In this document: piece after piece, positions 44,659-53,933 of the stretch | Position numbering within the stretch: position 1 is the stretch's first letter | Layout: each line of letters begins with the position of its first letter | Assembly (NCBI GenBank): GCA_046297095.1 | Contig: JBKCNS010000040.1 | Coordinates: 62,001-126,000, forward strand | Length of the DNA stretch: 64,000 nt | Reading direction: 5' to 3' | Source: JBBATK01 sp046297095 | GTDB lineage: Bacteria; Bacteroidota; Ignavibacteria; Kapaibacteriales; NICIL-2 | Program-made: the position numbers and the translations under genes | Notes under the pieces: model-generated | What the model was told of the DNA's origin: nothing | The model's database searches: none | The model's input: the letters and a program-made list of their open reading frames with translations, nothing else

Positions 44659-46164
44659 AGACAGGTCGTAAACCCGAGCAGCTTTTGCCTTTACGTACTG
44701 CAAGAAATCTCGCTCGCTTAAGGGTTCACCTGATACTTTCCGAATAAGCTCATTTGGCGTGTATGTTTTGCCGTGCGTATGAATGTTATCACGTAGCCAC
44801 TGCAGTATTGTTGCAAACTCACCGCGCCGAATTTGATCCGTCACACCGGGTATATCGCGCAACACCGCATTGCGGAGCATCGCGGCATAGAGTTTACCCA
44901 ACGTGTAACTCGGGAAGTATCCAAAGCCTCCGAATGACCAATGAATATCCTGCAAGCAACCTTCGGAATCGTGCGAAGGCTCTATGCCTAGATATCCCTT
45001 CATTTTCGCATTCCAAATGGTAGGTACCTCATCCACAGAGATACTGCCATTGATAAGCGCTTCTTCGATTTCGAAACGAATGATAATATGAATGTTGTAC
45101 GTAAGCTCGTCAGCTTCGATACGAATCAACGACGGCGTAATTGTGTTGATTGCTTTATAGAAATCGAAGGAACTAACGCCTGACAACTGCTGAGGAAAGT
45201 AATCTTTCATCAGTGGAAGGCCCCATTGCCAGAATTCCTCGCTACGAGCAATCACGTTTTCCCAGAACAAGGACTGAGACTCATGAATACCCATCGACGA
45301 TCCGTCGGAACCAAAGGTGCGGGCTAAATCGCGAGCAATTCCCTGCTCGTACATTCCGTGACCGGTCTCGTGAATAAGACCGAACAAACACGAGCGAACA
45401 TCATCTTCAAACACACGTGTGGTAAGACGCACATCCGTTTGCGCAAACGAGGTACAAAATGGATGAACGGATAAGTCAATACGGCCATGTTGAGAATCAA
45501 AGCCAATAGCGGTACATACTCGCCGGGCAAACTCAACTTGCGCCGAGGTATCAAATTTTTGCGACAGAATACCCGAGGGAATTTGAACGGTAGAGGTACG
45601 AACTGCATCCAACACTTCTGTTGTGCCTTGACGCAAACGCGCAAATACGGGCCGCAACTGCGCTACGGTAATGCCGGGCTCGAAAAGATCCAGCAACGCA
45701 TCGTATTTGTTGCCGCTGTAACCATAGCACTCGGCCGCTTGGGTTTTCAAGGCAACAAGGTGTTGCAGGTCGTTTCTAAACAAAGCAAAGTTCCGCTCTG
45801 CTTTTGCTTTTTTCCATGACTCTTGCGCAAGCGCACATGCCTTGGAGGTCTCGCGCACCAGGGATTCCGGTAATTTATTCTCTCGGTCGCACTCTTTTAC
45901 AAAGAGTTTGATCAATCTGCTTTTTCTGTCATCACCCTCCACATCCCTTAGCTGCTCGACCAAAGCCATTGTGCCGGGCTTCGTCATCTCGTTGTGAGCA
46001 ATTGTATCCAACGTGGATATCTGCTCTGCTCGCGCTGCTCCGGCTCCTTCCGGCATGTACGTTTCCTGATCCCAACCCAGCAACGCAGATGAGGCTTGAA
46101 CATCTTTTACAACGTTCATTATCGCACAAGCTTGATTGTAGTGTTCCTCGCGTAATTGAGCCAT
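44647..46164 (-). CDS. Metallocarboxypeptidase, M32 (Taq) family
   Basis: The 505-residue enzyme removes C-terminal residues from peptides. The zinc motif is HETGHGMYEQ (HExxH form), with the downstream glutamate in GIHESQSLFWENV. The sequences ALLGWDQETYMPEG near the N-terminus and DVRLTTRVFEDD before the zinc site are family marks. The ATG at 46164 (MAQLREEHYN) is chosen over the frame start at 46212, which would overlap the upstream oxidoreductase. The gene is 17 bases after that oxidoreductase and probably co-transcribed with it. Confidence 0.94.
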   Translation of the reverse strand: MAQLREEHYNQACAIMNVVKDVQASSALLGWDQETYMPEGAGAARAEQISTLDTIAHNEMTKPGTMALVEQLRDVEGDDRKSRLIKLFVKECDRENKLPESLVRETSKACALAQESWKKAKAERNFALFRNDLQHLVALKTQAAECYGYSGNKYDALLDLFEPGITVAQLRPVFARLRQGTTEVLDAVRTSTVQIPSGILSQKFDTSAQVEFARRVCTAIGFDSQHGRIDLSVHPFCTSFAQTDVRLTTRVFEDDVRSCLFGLIHETGHGMYEQGIARDLARTFGSDGSSMGIHESQSLFWENVIARSEEFWQWGLPLMKDYFPQQLSGVSSFDFYKAINTITPSLIRIEADELTYNIHIIIRFEIEEALINGSISVDEVPTIWNAKMKGYLGIEPSHDSEGCLQDIHWSFGGFGYFPSYTLGKLYAAMLRNAVLRDIPGVTDQIRRGEFATILQWLRDNIHTHGKTYTPNELIRKVSGEPLSERDFLQYVKAKAARVYDLSFAE

Positions 46165-46181
46165 GGTGATCGTTGAGATTG

Positions 46182-47423
46182 TTATTCGTAGCTCAGCATG
46201 TGGGTTAGCCAAGAATTGCCAAGCTTTTCTAAAACGCTATTGACACGCAGTCTGTCTTTCAAGTTTGCGAAGTCCACTCGATCAAGATCTTGATCCTGAT
46301 TAAAGCAACTGAACACGGGCGCCGTCTCTTCTCCCGTCTCCGGATTCACGTGCTTTTGCAAACATTGAGCACAGATCTCTTTCATCATGCACTGCATCGG
46401 TGAATTGATTGAGCCTATTGCCTCCGCTTTTGCAAGTGCGCCCTTGAAGGTGGTGTGCCGTGCTACGCGAACCGCATTCATCATGCCGTCGCTGCCAATG
46501 GCGATGATGCGTTGCACGGAATCAAAGCTCATGCTTTGTTCGCCGAGTGCTCCCTCGTGATAGGCCTTCATTGCTTCGATGATGTTCGTACGGATGTGTT
46601 TGTCCTGTGGGCGTCGCGGCGTGATCTCCTCGCCTTGGTCACTACACCATATCACTTGATCGGTGGAGACTTCGATATCGTCCATCTTGAAGACATCGCT
46701 GCCATTCTTATAACCGGCGAAGTACAGCACCTTGCAACCATTAGCCCGTAACGCTTTGGAGATAGAAAAGAGCACAGCGTTTCCAAGACCGCCACCGCAC
46801 AGCATTACATTCTCGTTGGCAGGTATATGTGTGGGTGCGCCCGTGGGGCCCATCACTACAACGCGTTGGCCCGGTACGAGACGCGAAATCAATCGAGACG
46901 ATGATCCCATTTCCAGCGCGATCATAGAAAGCAGACCGCGCTCAGGATCGGTAGAAGCTCCGGTCATGGCCAAACCTTCCATTACCAACTGCTGTCCGTT
47001 TACTACCTCGGCATCGCGCTCGTAGTTCTGAAGTCTATAGAATTCACCCGGCTGAAATTTCCTGGCTGCGTACGGAGCATGAACAATAAGTTCAACAATC
47101 GTCGGTGTTAGTCTTCGTACAGCTACAACCGTAGGAGCAAACAAGGTGTCGAGCTGCTCGTGGAAGGTATCGAGTTCTTCCATGCGCTTGGCATGATCAA
47201 TCGCATCACCACGCTCTAACTCTTGCCGTGTAGCATGAATGGCATCTTCGAACAAGTCTGCAACTTTAGAATATCCATTCTTTGCGCTGGCCATTGCTTT
47301 CACAACGCTGCCAGCGTAGTACGGATGGTTGTCGCCGTAAAAAGAAATACGCTTGCCGTCCTTATCGTAAGAGGTAAAGAACGATTCAGACAGATCTAAG
47401 CCGGGAACAAGCTTTGAATCCAT
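46182..47423 (-). CDS. PyrK/FNR-like flavin and [2Fe-2S] oxidoreductase
   Basis: The 413-residue protein has an N-terminal, largely helical region of about 95 residues that I do not recognise. It is followed by a ferredoxin-reductase-like FAD domain (KFQPGEFYRLQNYE), an NAD-binding part (VMGPTGAPTHIP, MLCGGGLGNAVL) and a C-terminal cysteine cluster, Cys345, 351, 354 and 373 (C-x5-C-x2-C-x18-C). This order matches PyrK, the electron-transfer subunit of dihydroorotate dehydrogenase B, whose cysteines bind a [2Fe-2S] cluster. No pyrD is adjacent. It may instead serve another NAD(P)H-linked electron transfer, as PyrK-like modules fused to GltD-type domains do. Function is uncertain. Confidence 0.75.
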   Translation of the reverse strand: MDSKLVPGLDLSESFFTSYDKDGKRISFYGDNHPYYAGSVVKAMASAKNGYSKVADLFEDAIHATRQELERGDAIDHAKRMEELDTFHEQLDTLFAPTVVAVRRLTPTIVELIVHAPYAARKFQPGEFYRLQNYERDAEVVNGQQLVMEGLAMTGASTDPERGLLSMIALEMGSSSRLISRLVPGQRVVVMGPTGAPTHIPANENVMLCGGGLGNAVLFSISKALRANGCKVLYFAGYKNGSDVFKMDDIEVSTDQVIWCSDQGEEITPRRPQDKHIRTNIIEAMKAYHEGALGEQSMSFDSVQRIIAIGSDGMMNAVRVARHTTFKGALAKAEAIGSINSPMQCMMKEICAQCLQKHVNPETGEETAPVFSCFNQDQDLDRVDFANLKDRLRVNSVLEKLGNSWLTHMLSYE

Positions 47424-47458
47424 TCGTGGTGAGTAGTAAGTGGACGGAAGCTAATGCA

Positions 47459-48502
47459 CTACATGATCAACATAGCATCGCCGTAGGCGAAAAAGCGATA
47501 GTCGTTTTTAGCTGCATACTTGTATGCTTTGAACAAATTATCCTTACCCGCAAACGCTGCCGCAATAAGCAGCGACGTCGATGCCGGAGGATGGAAATTG
47601 GTCAACATGCACGTGGCAATCTTAAAGTCGTACGGAGGGAAAATGTACTTGTCGGTCCATCCGTGATTGGGCTTTACCGTGTGTGATGTAAGTACACTGG
47701 ATTCCAGCGCGCGCATTACGGAAGCACCGCATGCAAACACTTTGCGCTTGGACTTCAAAGACTTGTTGATGATCTCCGCATTCTCGCGCGTGATTTCGAA
47801 CTGCTCCGAATACATGCGATGCTTGGTAAGATCTTCTACTTCGATGGTTTCGAAAATTCCCTGTCCGATATTCAAGGTTATGTACGCGATACGCACACCC
47901 TTTTTCTCTAGTGCTTTCAGCATTTCTTTGGTGAAGTGCAAACCACTGGTGGGAGGAGCAATGCTGGCATTCTTCGCCGGATTGGCGAACACGCATTGAT
48001 AGGCTTCCTTGTCATCTTCGTTTGGTTCGCGCTTGATGTATTCGGGAATAGGCATCTGGCCGATTTTTTCGATCACCTTGTGCAGATCGCCATCATAGCT
48101 GAAGCGTACTGTACGACCACGAGAGGTTGTATTGTCAATGATCTCGCAGTAAAATTTTCCGTTATCGAAGTAAATCTTGTTGCCTATACGTACTTTGCGA
48201 GCCGGCTCAACAATCACGTCCCAAATGCGTTCAGGCGCCTTGAGCTCACGAAGAAGCATAACCTCGATCTTCGCATTGGTCTTCTCTTTCTTCCCCATCA
48301 ACTTGGCAGGAAACACTCTGGTGTTATTCAAAACAAGACAATCGCCTTTTTCAAACAAATCGATAATGTTCTTGAACTTCTTGTCCGTTATTTCTCCGGT
48401 TTTCTTGTCAAGAATCATCATCTTTGCGGAATCTCTGGGTTCAGCCGGAAATTTCGCTACGGAGTTTTTGGGAACAGAGAATTTGATCTCGGTGAGCTTC
48501 AT
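47459..48502 (-). CDS. queA: S-adenosylmethionine:tRNA ribosyltransferase-isomerase
   Basis: QueA transfers the ribosyl moiety of SAM to preQ1 in tRNA to make epoxyqueuosine. The 347-residue product starts at the ATG at 48502 (MKLTEIKFSVPKNSVAKFPAEPRD). Motifs include LVLNNTRVFPAKLMG, ASIAPPTSGLHFT, the THRMYSEQFEI segment and LTNFHPPASTSLLIAAAFAG. It is upstream of, and on the same strand as, the oxidoreductase gene. No preQ1 riboswitch was recognised in the 188-base upstream region. Confidence 0.95.
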   Translation of the reverse strand: MKLTEIKFSVPKNSVAKFPAEPRDSAKMMILDKKTGEITDKKFKNIIDLFEKGDCLVLNNTRVFPAKLMGKKEKTNAKIEVMLLRELKAPERIWDVIVEPARKVRIGNKIYFDNGKFYCEIIDNTTSRGRTVRFSYDGDLHKVIEKIGQMPIPEYIKREPNEDDKEAYQCVFANPAKNASIAPPTSGLHFTKEMLKALEKKGVRIAYITLNIGQGIFETIEVEDLTKHRMYSEQFEITRENAEIINKSLKSKRKVFACGASVMRALESSVLTSHTVKPNHGWTDKYIFPPYDFKIATCMLTNFHPPASTSLLIAAAFAGKDNLFKAYKYAAKNDYRFFAYGDAMLIM

Positions 48503-48690
48503 TGAGTATCCTGTGATCAGTGAACGTGCAAGAGTGCAAACGATCGACAGCACGAAAAACTACCGGCACTTTGTTTTTCAAGCACTTATCGAGCTTTTTT
48601 AAATACATTTACAGAAAAGTATACAAAACTACGTTTTCCGGAGGCCCATTTCAAGGGAAATATCCTGTAACGTGATGTTTTTGCCATACC

Positions 48691-50772
48691 ATGGATCATT
48701 TTCAGCTTCAATCACAGTACAAACCGTCCGGCGATCAACCCAAAGCCATCAAAGAGCTTATCGAGGGGTTGCAACGCAAGGACCGCTACCAAACCCTGCT
48801 TGGCGTTACGGGATCCGGTAAGACATTCACGGTGTCGAATGTTATCGAGGCAGTACAACGCCCTACGCTTATTATCTCGCCGAACAAAACTCTCGCTGCT
48901 CAGTTGTATGCAGAGATGCGCGGCTTTTTCCCGAACAACGCCGTTGAGTTCTTTATCAGCTACTACGACTATTATCAACCCGAGGCCTATCTCCCCACCA
49001 CCGACACCTACATCGAGAAGGATTTTTCCATCAACGATGAGATTGATCGATTGCGTCTTCGCGCAACTTCATCATTGATCGAGGGACGGCGGGATGTAAT
49101 CGTTGTGGCCAGCGTGAGTTGTATCTACGGTATCGGTTCGAAGGAAGACTTTGCTTCCATGGTGTACATCGTAAAGCCGGGGATGAAGGTAGATCGTAAA
49201 GCTCTGATCTACAAGCTCAACGACATGTTCTTCTCACGTAACGATGCCGAGCTTAGCCGCGCGTCGTTTCGTGTGCGTGGCGACAGCATCGATATCGTAC
49301 CGGCGTACGAGGAAGATGTGGCAGTTCGTATTGAGCTGTTCGGCGATGTTGTAGATAGAGTATCTCTGATTAACCGAATCGACGGCAAGCTCATTGAACG
49401 TCTGGACTCATACACTTTTTATCCGGCCCGTCAGTTCGTAACATCTCAAGCAAATTTGAGCCGGGCCATCGGGGCAATCTCGGACGAGTTATATGTGCGG
49501 CTCAAAGAGCTTCGTGAAATAGGCAAAGGCCTGGAGGCACAGCGCCTGGAGCAACGCACTACCTACGACATCGCCATGATGAAGGAAGTGGGATATTGTT
49601 CCGGTATCGAGAACTATTCTATGCACTTGTCGAATAGAAAACCCGGAGACAAACCGGTGTGTTTAATCGATTACTTCCCGGAGGATTTCCTGCTGGTAGT
49701 GGACGAAAGTCACGTTACCCTGCCACAGATTCGCGCTATGTATGCAGGCGATCGCAAACGAAAAACCACCCTTGTGGAGCACGGCTTCCGACTTCCTTCT
49801 GCCTTGGAGAACAGACCATTGCGTGGAGAGGAATTTGAGGCTCATATCAATCAAGCCATCTATGTGAGTGCTACACCGGGCGACACGGAACTTGAGAAAT
49901 GTAATGGCGTGGTTGTGGAGCAGGTAATACGACCAACCGGACTGCTGGACCCATTGATTAGCGTGCGTCCCATCAATAATCAGATCGACGATTTGATTGC
50001 CGAGATACGCGGACGCATTGAATCGAAACATCGGGTATTGGTGACCACCCTGACCAAGCGCATGGCAGAAGACTTGGCGGAGTATTTGCAAAACCTTTCT
50101 ATTAAGGTTGCCTATATCCACAGCGAAGTGGATGCTCTTGAGCGTGTGGAGATTATACGGGACTTGAGAGTAGGCACCTACGATGTGCTTGTGGGTGTTA
50201 ATCTGTTGCGCGAAGGTTTGGACATGCCGGAAGTGTCACTGGTAGCCATTCTTGATGCAGACAAGGAAGGCTTCCTTCGCAGCGAACGTTCGCTGTTACA
50301 GATTGCAGGACGTACTGCTCGGAATGTTAACGGTTTGGTGATTCTGTATGCCGATCGTATCACTAGATCTATGCAGGTGTTGATCGATGAAACCGCGCGA
50401 CGCCGCGAGCTTCAGATGGCCTACAACAAGGAGCACAACATCAATCCCACAACGGTGTATAAATCCCTGGAAGAGATTTTAAGCGCTACGTCTGTGGCTG
50501 ATGTGAAGCAGCACCGCGAGGAGAAAACGGAATCTGCCGAGCAAGCTCGTTTGGCCATTGCTGCCGAACCCTTGATGCAGTATCTGAACAGCGAGCAGCA
50601 AAGCGAGGTGATTCAGCAAATGTTCGAGGAAATGAAGAACGCCGCGCGTAACCTGGATTTTGAACGTGCTGCCGAACTACGGGATCAGATTCGCGGGATG
50701 GAAATTCAAATTGCCGCTGTTTCGCCGGCGAAGAAACCGGCCTCGAAGAGCTCAACGAAAAAGACTACTTAA
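48691..50772 (+). CDS. uvrB: Excinuclease ABC subunit B
   Basis: UvrB is the DNA-damage verification helicase of nucleotide excision repair. The 693-residue protein has Walker A GVTGSGKTFTVSN, the DNA-gripping beta hairpin (ISYYDYYQPEAYLP), helicase motifs VDESHVTLPQ and VGVNLLREGLDMPE, and a C-terminal UVR domain (NLDFERAAELRDQI) for UvrC contact. The tail is Lys/Ser-rich. The stop overlaps hemW by 4 bases in convergent orientation. Confidence 0.97.
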   Translation: MDHFQLQSQYKPSGDQPKAIKELIEGLQRKDRYQTLLGVTGSGKTFTVSNVIEAVQRPTLIISPNKTLAAQLYAEMRGFFPNNAVEFFISYYDYYQPEAYLPTTDTYIEKDFSINDEIDRLRLRATSSLIEGRRDVIVVASVSCIYGIGSKEDFASMVYIVKPGMKVDRKALIYKLNDMFFSRNDAELSRASFRVRGDSIDIVPAYEEDVAVRIELFGDVVDRVSLINRIDGKLIERLDSYTFYPARQFVTSQANLSRAIGAISDELYVRLKELREIGKGLEAQRLEQRTTYDIAMMKEVGYCSGIENYSMHLSNRKPGDKPVCLIDYFPEDFLLVVDESHVTLPQIRAMYAGDRKRKTTLVEHGFRLPSALENRPLRGEEFEAHINQAIYVSATPGDTELEKCNGVVVEQVIRPTGLLDPLISVRPINNQIDDLIAEIRGRIESKHRVLVTTLTKRMAEDLAEYLQNLSIKVAYIHSEVDALERVEIIRDLRVGTYDVLVGVNLLREGLDMPEVSLVAILDADKEGFLRSERSLLQIAGRTARNVNGLVILYADRITRSMQVLIDETARRRELQMAYNKEHNINPTTVYKSLEEILSATSVADVKQHREEKTESAEQARLAIAAEPLMQYLNSEQQSEVIQQMFEEMKNAARNLDFERAAELRDQIRGMEIQIAAVSPAKKPASKSSTKKTT

Positions 50773-52016
50773 GGCATCGAGATACTCACGAGAGGATTCG
50801 GACTTTCTCTATCGTGTTGTAGTTCGTCACCCGATTCTTCTCCAAAGTCCTCTGCGCGCTCCCACTCAAGTCCCAGTGCGCCTTCCACGGCACTGACAAC
50901 GCTAAGTGTGATGTCGTCACACACTAAAAAACCTTTTTTGGTTAAGCGAACATGTTCGCCTATAGTAAGGTATTCTTCGTCGATCATCCACGCCAAATGT
51001 GTTTGCAGAATAGATACAAGATCGCACGCAAACCTATCGAGCATCATTGACACAGGTATGCCGGTGCTACGCAGCGTCAGGAAGATCAGCTCGAACATTC
51101 TCTGCTCTTTGGTCAGCTGCTCCGATCCAATGGTAGGTAGCGCACCGCACAAAACACTCTGTGAATATTTACCGATGTTCCGCGCATTTCTATAGCGAAT
51201 ATCGCCTATATATCCATGGGCTGACGGCCCAAAGGCCACGTAGTTTTGCCCTTGCCAGTAACACAGGTTATGCCTGCAACGAAAACCGTCTTTAGCAAAG
51301 TTCGACACCTCGTATTGATGGTAACCTTGAGCTTCGAGGAAGTCTATAGTAAACTCATACATGCCGGCATCCACATCTTCGGGCAGGGGTTGAACCTCTC
51401 CCTTGAGCAACCGGGCGTGCAGAGGCGTACCCTCTTCGTAAATCAAACTATAAGCAGAGACATGCTCAGGCTCCAAAGCCATTATTCCCTTCAAACTTTG
51501 CTCATAGCTCTGCATTGTTTGCCCGGGTACAGCGAACATCACATCAAGGTTGATATTCTCGAAGCCCGCATCCCGGGCTGCTTTCACGCTCTCTGTTACC
51601 TCGCCGGCACTATGAATGCGCTCGAGAAACTGTAGTTCTGCTGCATGTAACGACTGCACTCCGAAGCTCAATCGGTTGATTCCCAGCGAACGATATGCAG
51701 ACAACGATGCGAACGATACCGTTCCGGGGTTGCACTCCATAGTCCATTCGCAGTTGTCGTCGAAGGAGTAATTCTCGCGCAGCAGGTCTACTATACGCTT
51801 CATCTGTTCCGCTTGCAAAAGCGAGGGCGTGCCACCGCCAAAAAACACCGAGCTAAACGGCACAGATCCAACGATTTCTTTATGCGATCGCATTGCAATC
51901 TCGCTGCACAATACGGGCACGAAGGAGTCTATCTCTCCAAGCTTCTCGATGGAATAGAAATCGCAGTAGCTGCACTTATGCCGGCAGAACGGAATATGAA
52001 TGTATAAGCCTTGCAT
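50769..52016 (-). CDS. hemW: HemW-like radical SAM protein
   Basis: The 415-residue protein begins MQGLYIHIPFCRHKCSYCDFYS, with the radical-SAM cluster ligands Cys11, Cys15 and Cys18 (C-x3-C-x2-C). It continues with FFGGGTPSLL, ECNPGTV, RLSFGVQSLH and NLDVMFAVPGQT, all typical of HemW. HemW is a heme chaperone, often misannotated as an oxygen-independent coproporphyrinogen oxidase; the true oxidase HemN has an additional N-terminal extension, missing here. The C-terminal region is slightly acidic. Confidence 0.93.
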   Translation of the reverse strand: MQGLYIHIPFCRHKCSYCDFYSIEKLGEIDSFVPVLCSEIAMRSHKEIVGSVPFSSVFFGGGTPSLLQAEQMKRIVDLLRENYSFDDNCEWTMECNPGTVSFASLSAYRSLGINRLSFGVQSLHAAELQFLERIHSAGEVTESVKAARDAGFENINLDVMFAVPGQTMQSYEQSLKGIMALEPEHVSAYSLIYEEGTPLHARLLKGEVQPLPEDVDAGMYEFTIDFLEAQGYHQYEVSNFAKDGFRCRHNLCYWQGQNYVAFGPSAHGYIGDIRYRNARNIGKYSQSVLCGALPTIGSEQLTKEQRMFELIFLTLRSTGIPVSMMLDRFACDLVSILQTHLAWMIDEEYLTIGEHVRLTKKGFLVCDDITLSVVSAVEGALGLEWERAEDFGEESGDELQHDRESPNPLVSISMP

Positions 52017-52026
52017 GCCGGATGTT

Positions 52027-52812
52027 CTAATGGATGCGATGAAAAATTCTGGACCATCGAACCGACGACTGTGACGAAGTGGGTACGGTGCTGAAAGATG
52101 TGGATGTGGTTGGTATTACTCCTTCTTGCACCGACCAATACACCAGAAGAGGCTCGCCCACAATTGCTGATTCCGAAACGAATCCCCAGTAGCGCGAGTC
52201 GTAACTATTTGCTTTATTATCGCCCTCTACAAAGTAGTAGTTGTGTTCAACGGTATAACTTGAAGCAGAGTTGCTATCGATATACACTATTCCATTGCGA
52301 ACATAAACGCGGTGGCCTTCACCCTCGATCAGCTTGCGCCAGCGCGAAACGTTTGTTTGATCCAGTTCTATTTTCTGATACTTTGTTGGCACTCGATGCA
52401 GACCGGCAAAGGGAGTATCATCATCTACAAAAACCGTGTCGCCCGGAGTACCTGTAACACGCTTAACCAATAGCTGATAGTTCCACCGATCTCTTGCCGC
52501 CTGCGGAGTTACAAACACCACTACATCACCTTTAGTAAAGGCCGGCTTCGTTGCTTCTTGATTCCACCCGATTCTCTGTAGCAGGTTGCTTCGCAACTCA
52601 CGGGCGTGAACTCCTGCCGTCCATACCACAACAAAATCGCCCGGCAATAATGCCGGCTGCATCGAAGGAGACGGTATGCTGAAAAACGAAAAGAAGAACG
52701 CGCGGAGTATCGCGATGCCAACAAAGGTGATAAGTAGCGCAATACCAAGCGCAGTGCGAGAGTAACCGGATAGTATGGATGAAACTGACGATCGCGCCGA
52801 AGAGTCGCTCAT
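52027..52812 (-). CDS. lepB: Signal peptidase I, first copy
   Basis: The 261-residue serine protease cleaves Sec signal peptides. Its catalytic Ser50 is in IPSPSMQPALLPGD, the general-base Lys117 in LLVKRVTGTPGD, and the conserved VEGDNKANSYDSRYWG lies near residue 200. A single hydrophobic segment (about 22-46) precedes the serine. It lies directly downstream of a second signal peptidase gene and upstream of hemW, all on the minus strand. Confidence 0.95.
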   Translation of the reverse strand: MSDSSARSSVSSILSGYSRTALGIALLITFVGIAILRAFFFSFFSIPSPSMQPALLPGDFVVVWTAGVHARELRSNLLQRIGWNQEATKPAFTKGDVVVFVTPQAARDRWNYQLLVKRVTGTPGDTVFVDDDTPFAGLHRVPTKYQKIELDQTNVSRWRKLIEGEGHRVYVRNGIVYIDSNSASSYTVEHNYYFVEGDNKANSYDSRYWGFVSESAIVGEPLLVYWSVQEGVIPTTSTSFSTVPTSSQSSVRWSRIFHRIH

Positions 52813-52864
52813 GATGTGCAGACGATTATTCTCTCTTGAAAATGCTCTCCTGAGAATTCACGCA

Positions 52865-53872
52865 TCACTTATTGATAAAACTCAACAACCGTGACCAGCG
52901 GATGTGAAGTAGTCGCTGGAACAATGACATTTCCTCATCACGAATCTCTTCCATTCCGGTTTCGGGATTGAAAGCTTTTGTGAGTCGCCTGTTTTCCATG
53001 GACCAATACACGATCATGGGGGTTCCTACCACATCATCCTTAGGAATAAAGCCGAAGTAGCGACTATCAGCGCTATTCCATCGGTTATCACCCATACCAA
53101 AGACGTAATCTCGTTCCACTGTATAACTATTGCTCGGCTTACCGTCTATGAGAATCTTATCGTCCACTACAGACACCGTATGGCCTTCACGACGGATGAA
53201 CACATTCCATGCAGATATCGTGGCGGCATTCAACGCCATTACATCACCTTTCTTGGGGATTCGCAGCGGGCCATAGTCCGAACGCGTAAAGCCGTAACCA
53301 CGAGGAAAGGTGGCAAACTTGTCGCTCTCCGACATATCCGGTGTGTGCTTCAACAGCGGGTCGTGCTGAGCTTTACCGGGAAGATGATATTGAACACCGT
53401 TGACATATACGCTATCATTCTTGATTTGTAAGGTATCTCCGGACACAGCAATACAACGCTTCAAATAATATTGAAAATCTTCCGCCTTTACTTGATCTCT
53501 ATTACCCGGAAAGATGAACACGATGATATCGCCTTGTTTGGGATCTCGTACCGCGGGCAGCTTATAGTACGGAAGCGGTATGTTCACGATAGGAATGATT
53601 TGCGGAGTCGACGGGCCAAAGATGAACTTATTCACGAACAGATTCTCTCCCGCCAGCACTGTAGACTCCATGGAGGGCGTGGGAACAAACATCGAAGCCA
53701 CAAGCAAACCATTAAGGATGGTTATCACTACGATAGCGTTTACTATAGTTTTGATCCACGACATAAATTTTTGGGAGCCGCTCATTTTCTCATAGGCTTC
53801 TTGTTCCGCCTGGTGACGAGCACGGCGTTTTTCCAAGTACCTCGCAAATGCACTTTGATTGTTTGTGTTCAT
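52865..53872 (-). CDS. lepB: Signal peptidase I, second copy with insertion
   Basis: The 335-residue product starts at the ATG at 53872. A charged N-terminal head (about 1-36) precedes one membrane helix. The catalytic Ser67 is in VPTPSMESTV, and the base Lys138 is in YYLKRCIAVSGD. The signature GMGDNRWNSADSRYFG lies further on. Compared with the first copy it has about 35 extra residues between box B and the Lys region (NIPLPYYKLPAVRDPK) and a longer C-terminal end. Two adjacent and quite different lepB genes suggest specialised substrates. Confidence 0.94.
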   Translation of the reverse strand: MNTNNQSAFARYLEKRRARHQAEQEAYEKMSGSQKFMSWIKTIVNAIVVITILNGLLVASMFVPTPSMESTVLAGENLFVNKFIFGPSTPQIIPIVNIPLPYYKLPAVRDPKQGDIIVFIFPGNRDQVKAEDFQYYLKRCIAVSGDTLQIKNDSVYVNGVQYHLPGKAQHDPLLKHTPDMSESDKFATFPRGYGFTRSDYGPLRIPKKGDVMALNAATISAWNVFIRREGHTVSVVDDKILIDGKPSNSYTVERDYVFGMGDNRWNSADSRYFGFIPKDDVVGTPMIVYWSMENRRLTKAFNPETGMEEIRDEEMSLFQRLLHIRWSRLLSFINK

Positions 53873-53933
53873 AGTTGTAAACGAGTTGTCCTTCAATGTT
53901 CGGTAAGAGCACGCAAAAAAGAATGGTCAGAGA

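Noticed and set aside
48503..48690. Possible preQ1 riboswitch before queA
   Set aside because: No preQ1 aptamer pattern (short hairpin followed by an A-rich tail that pairs back) could be recognised with confidence.
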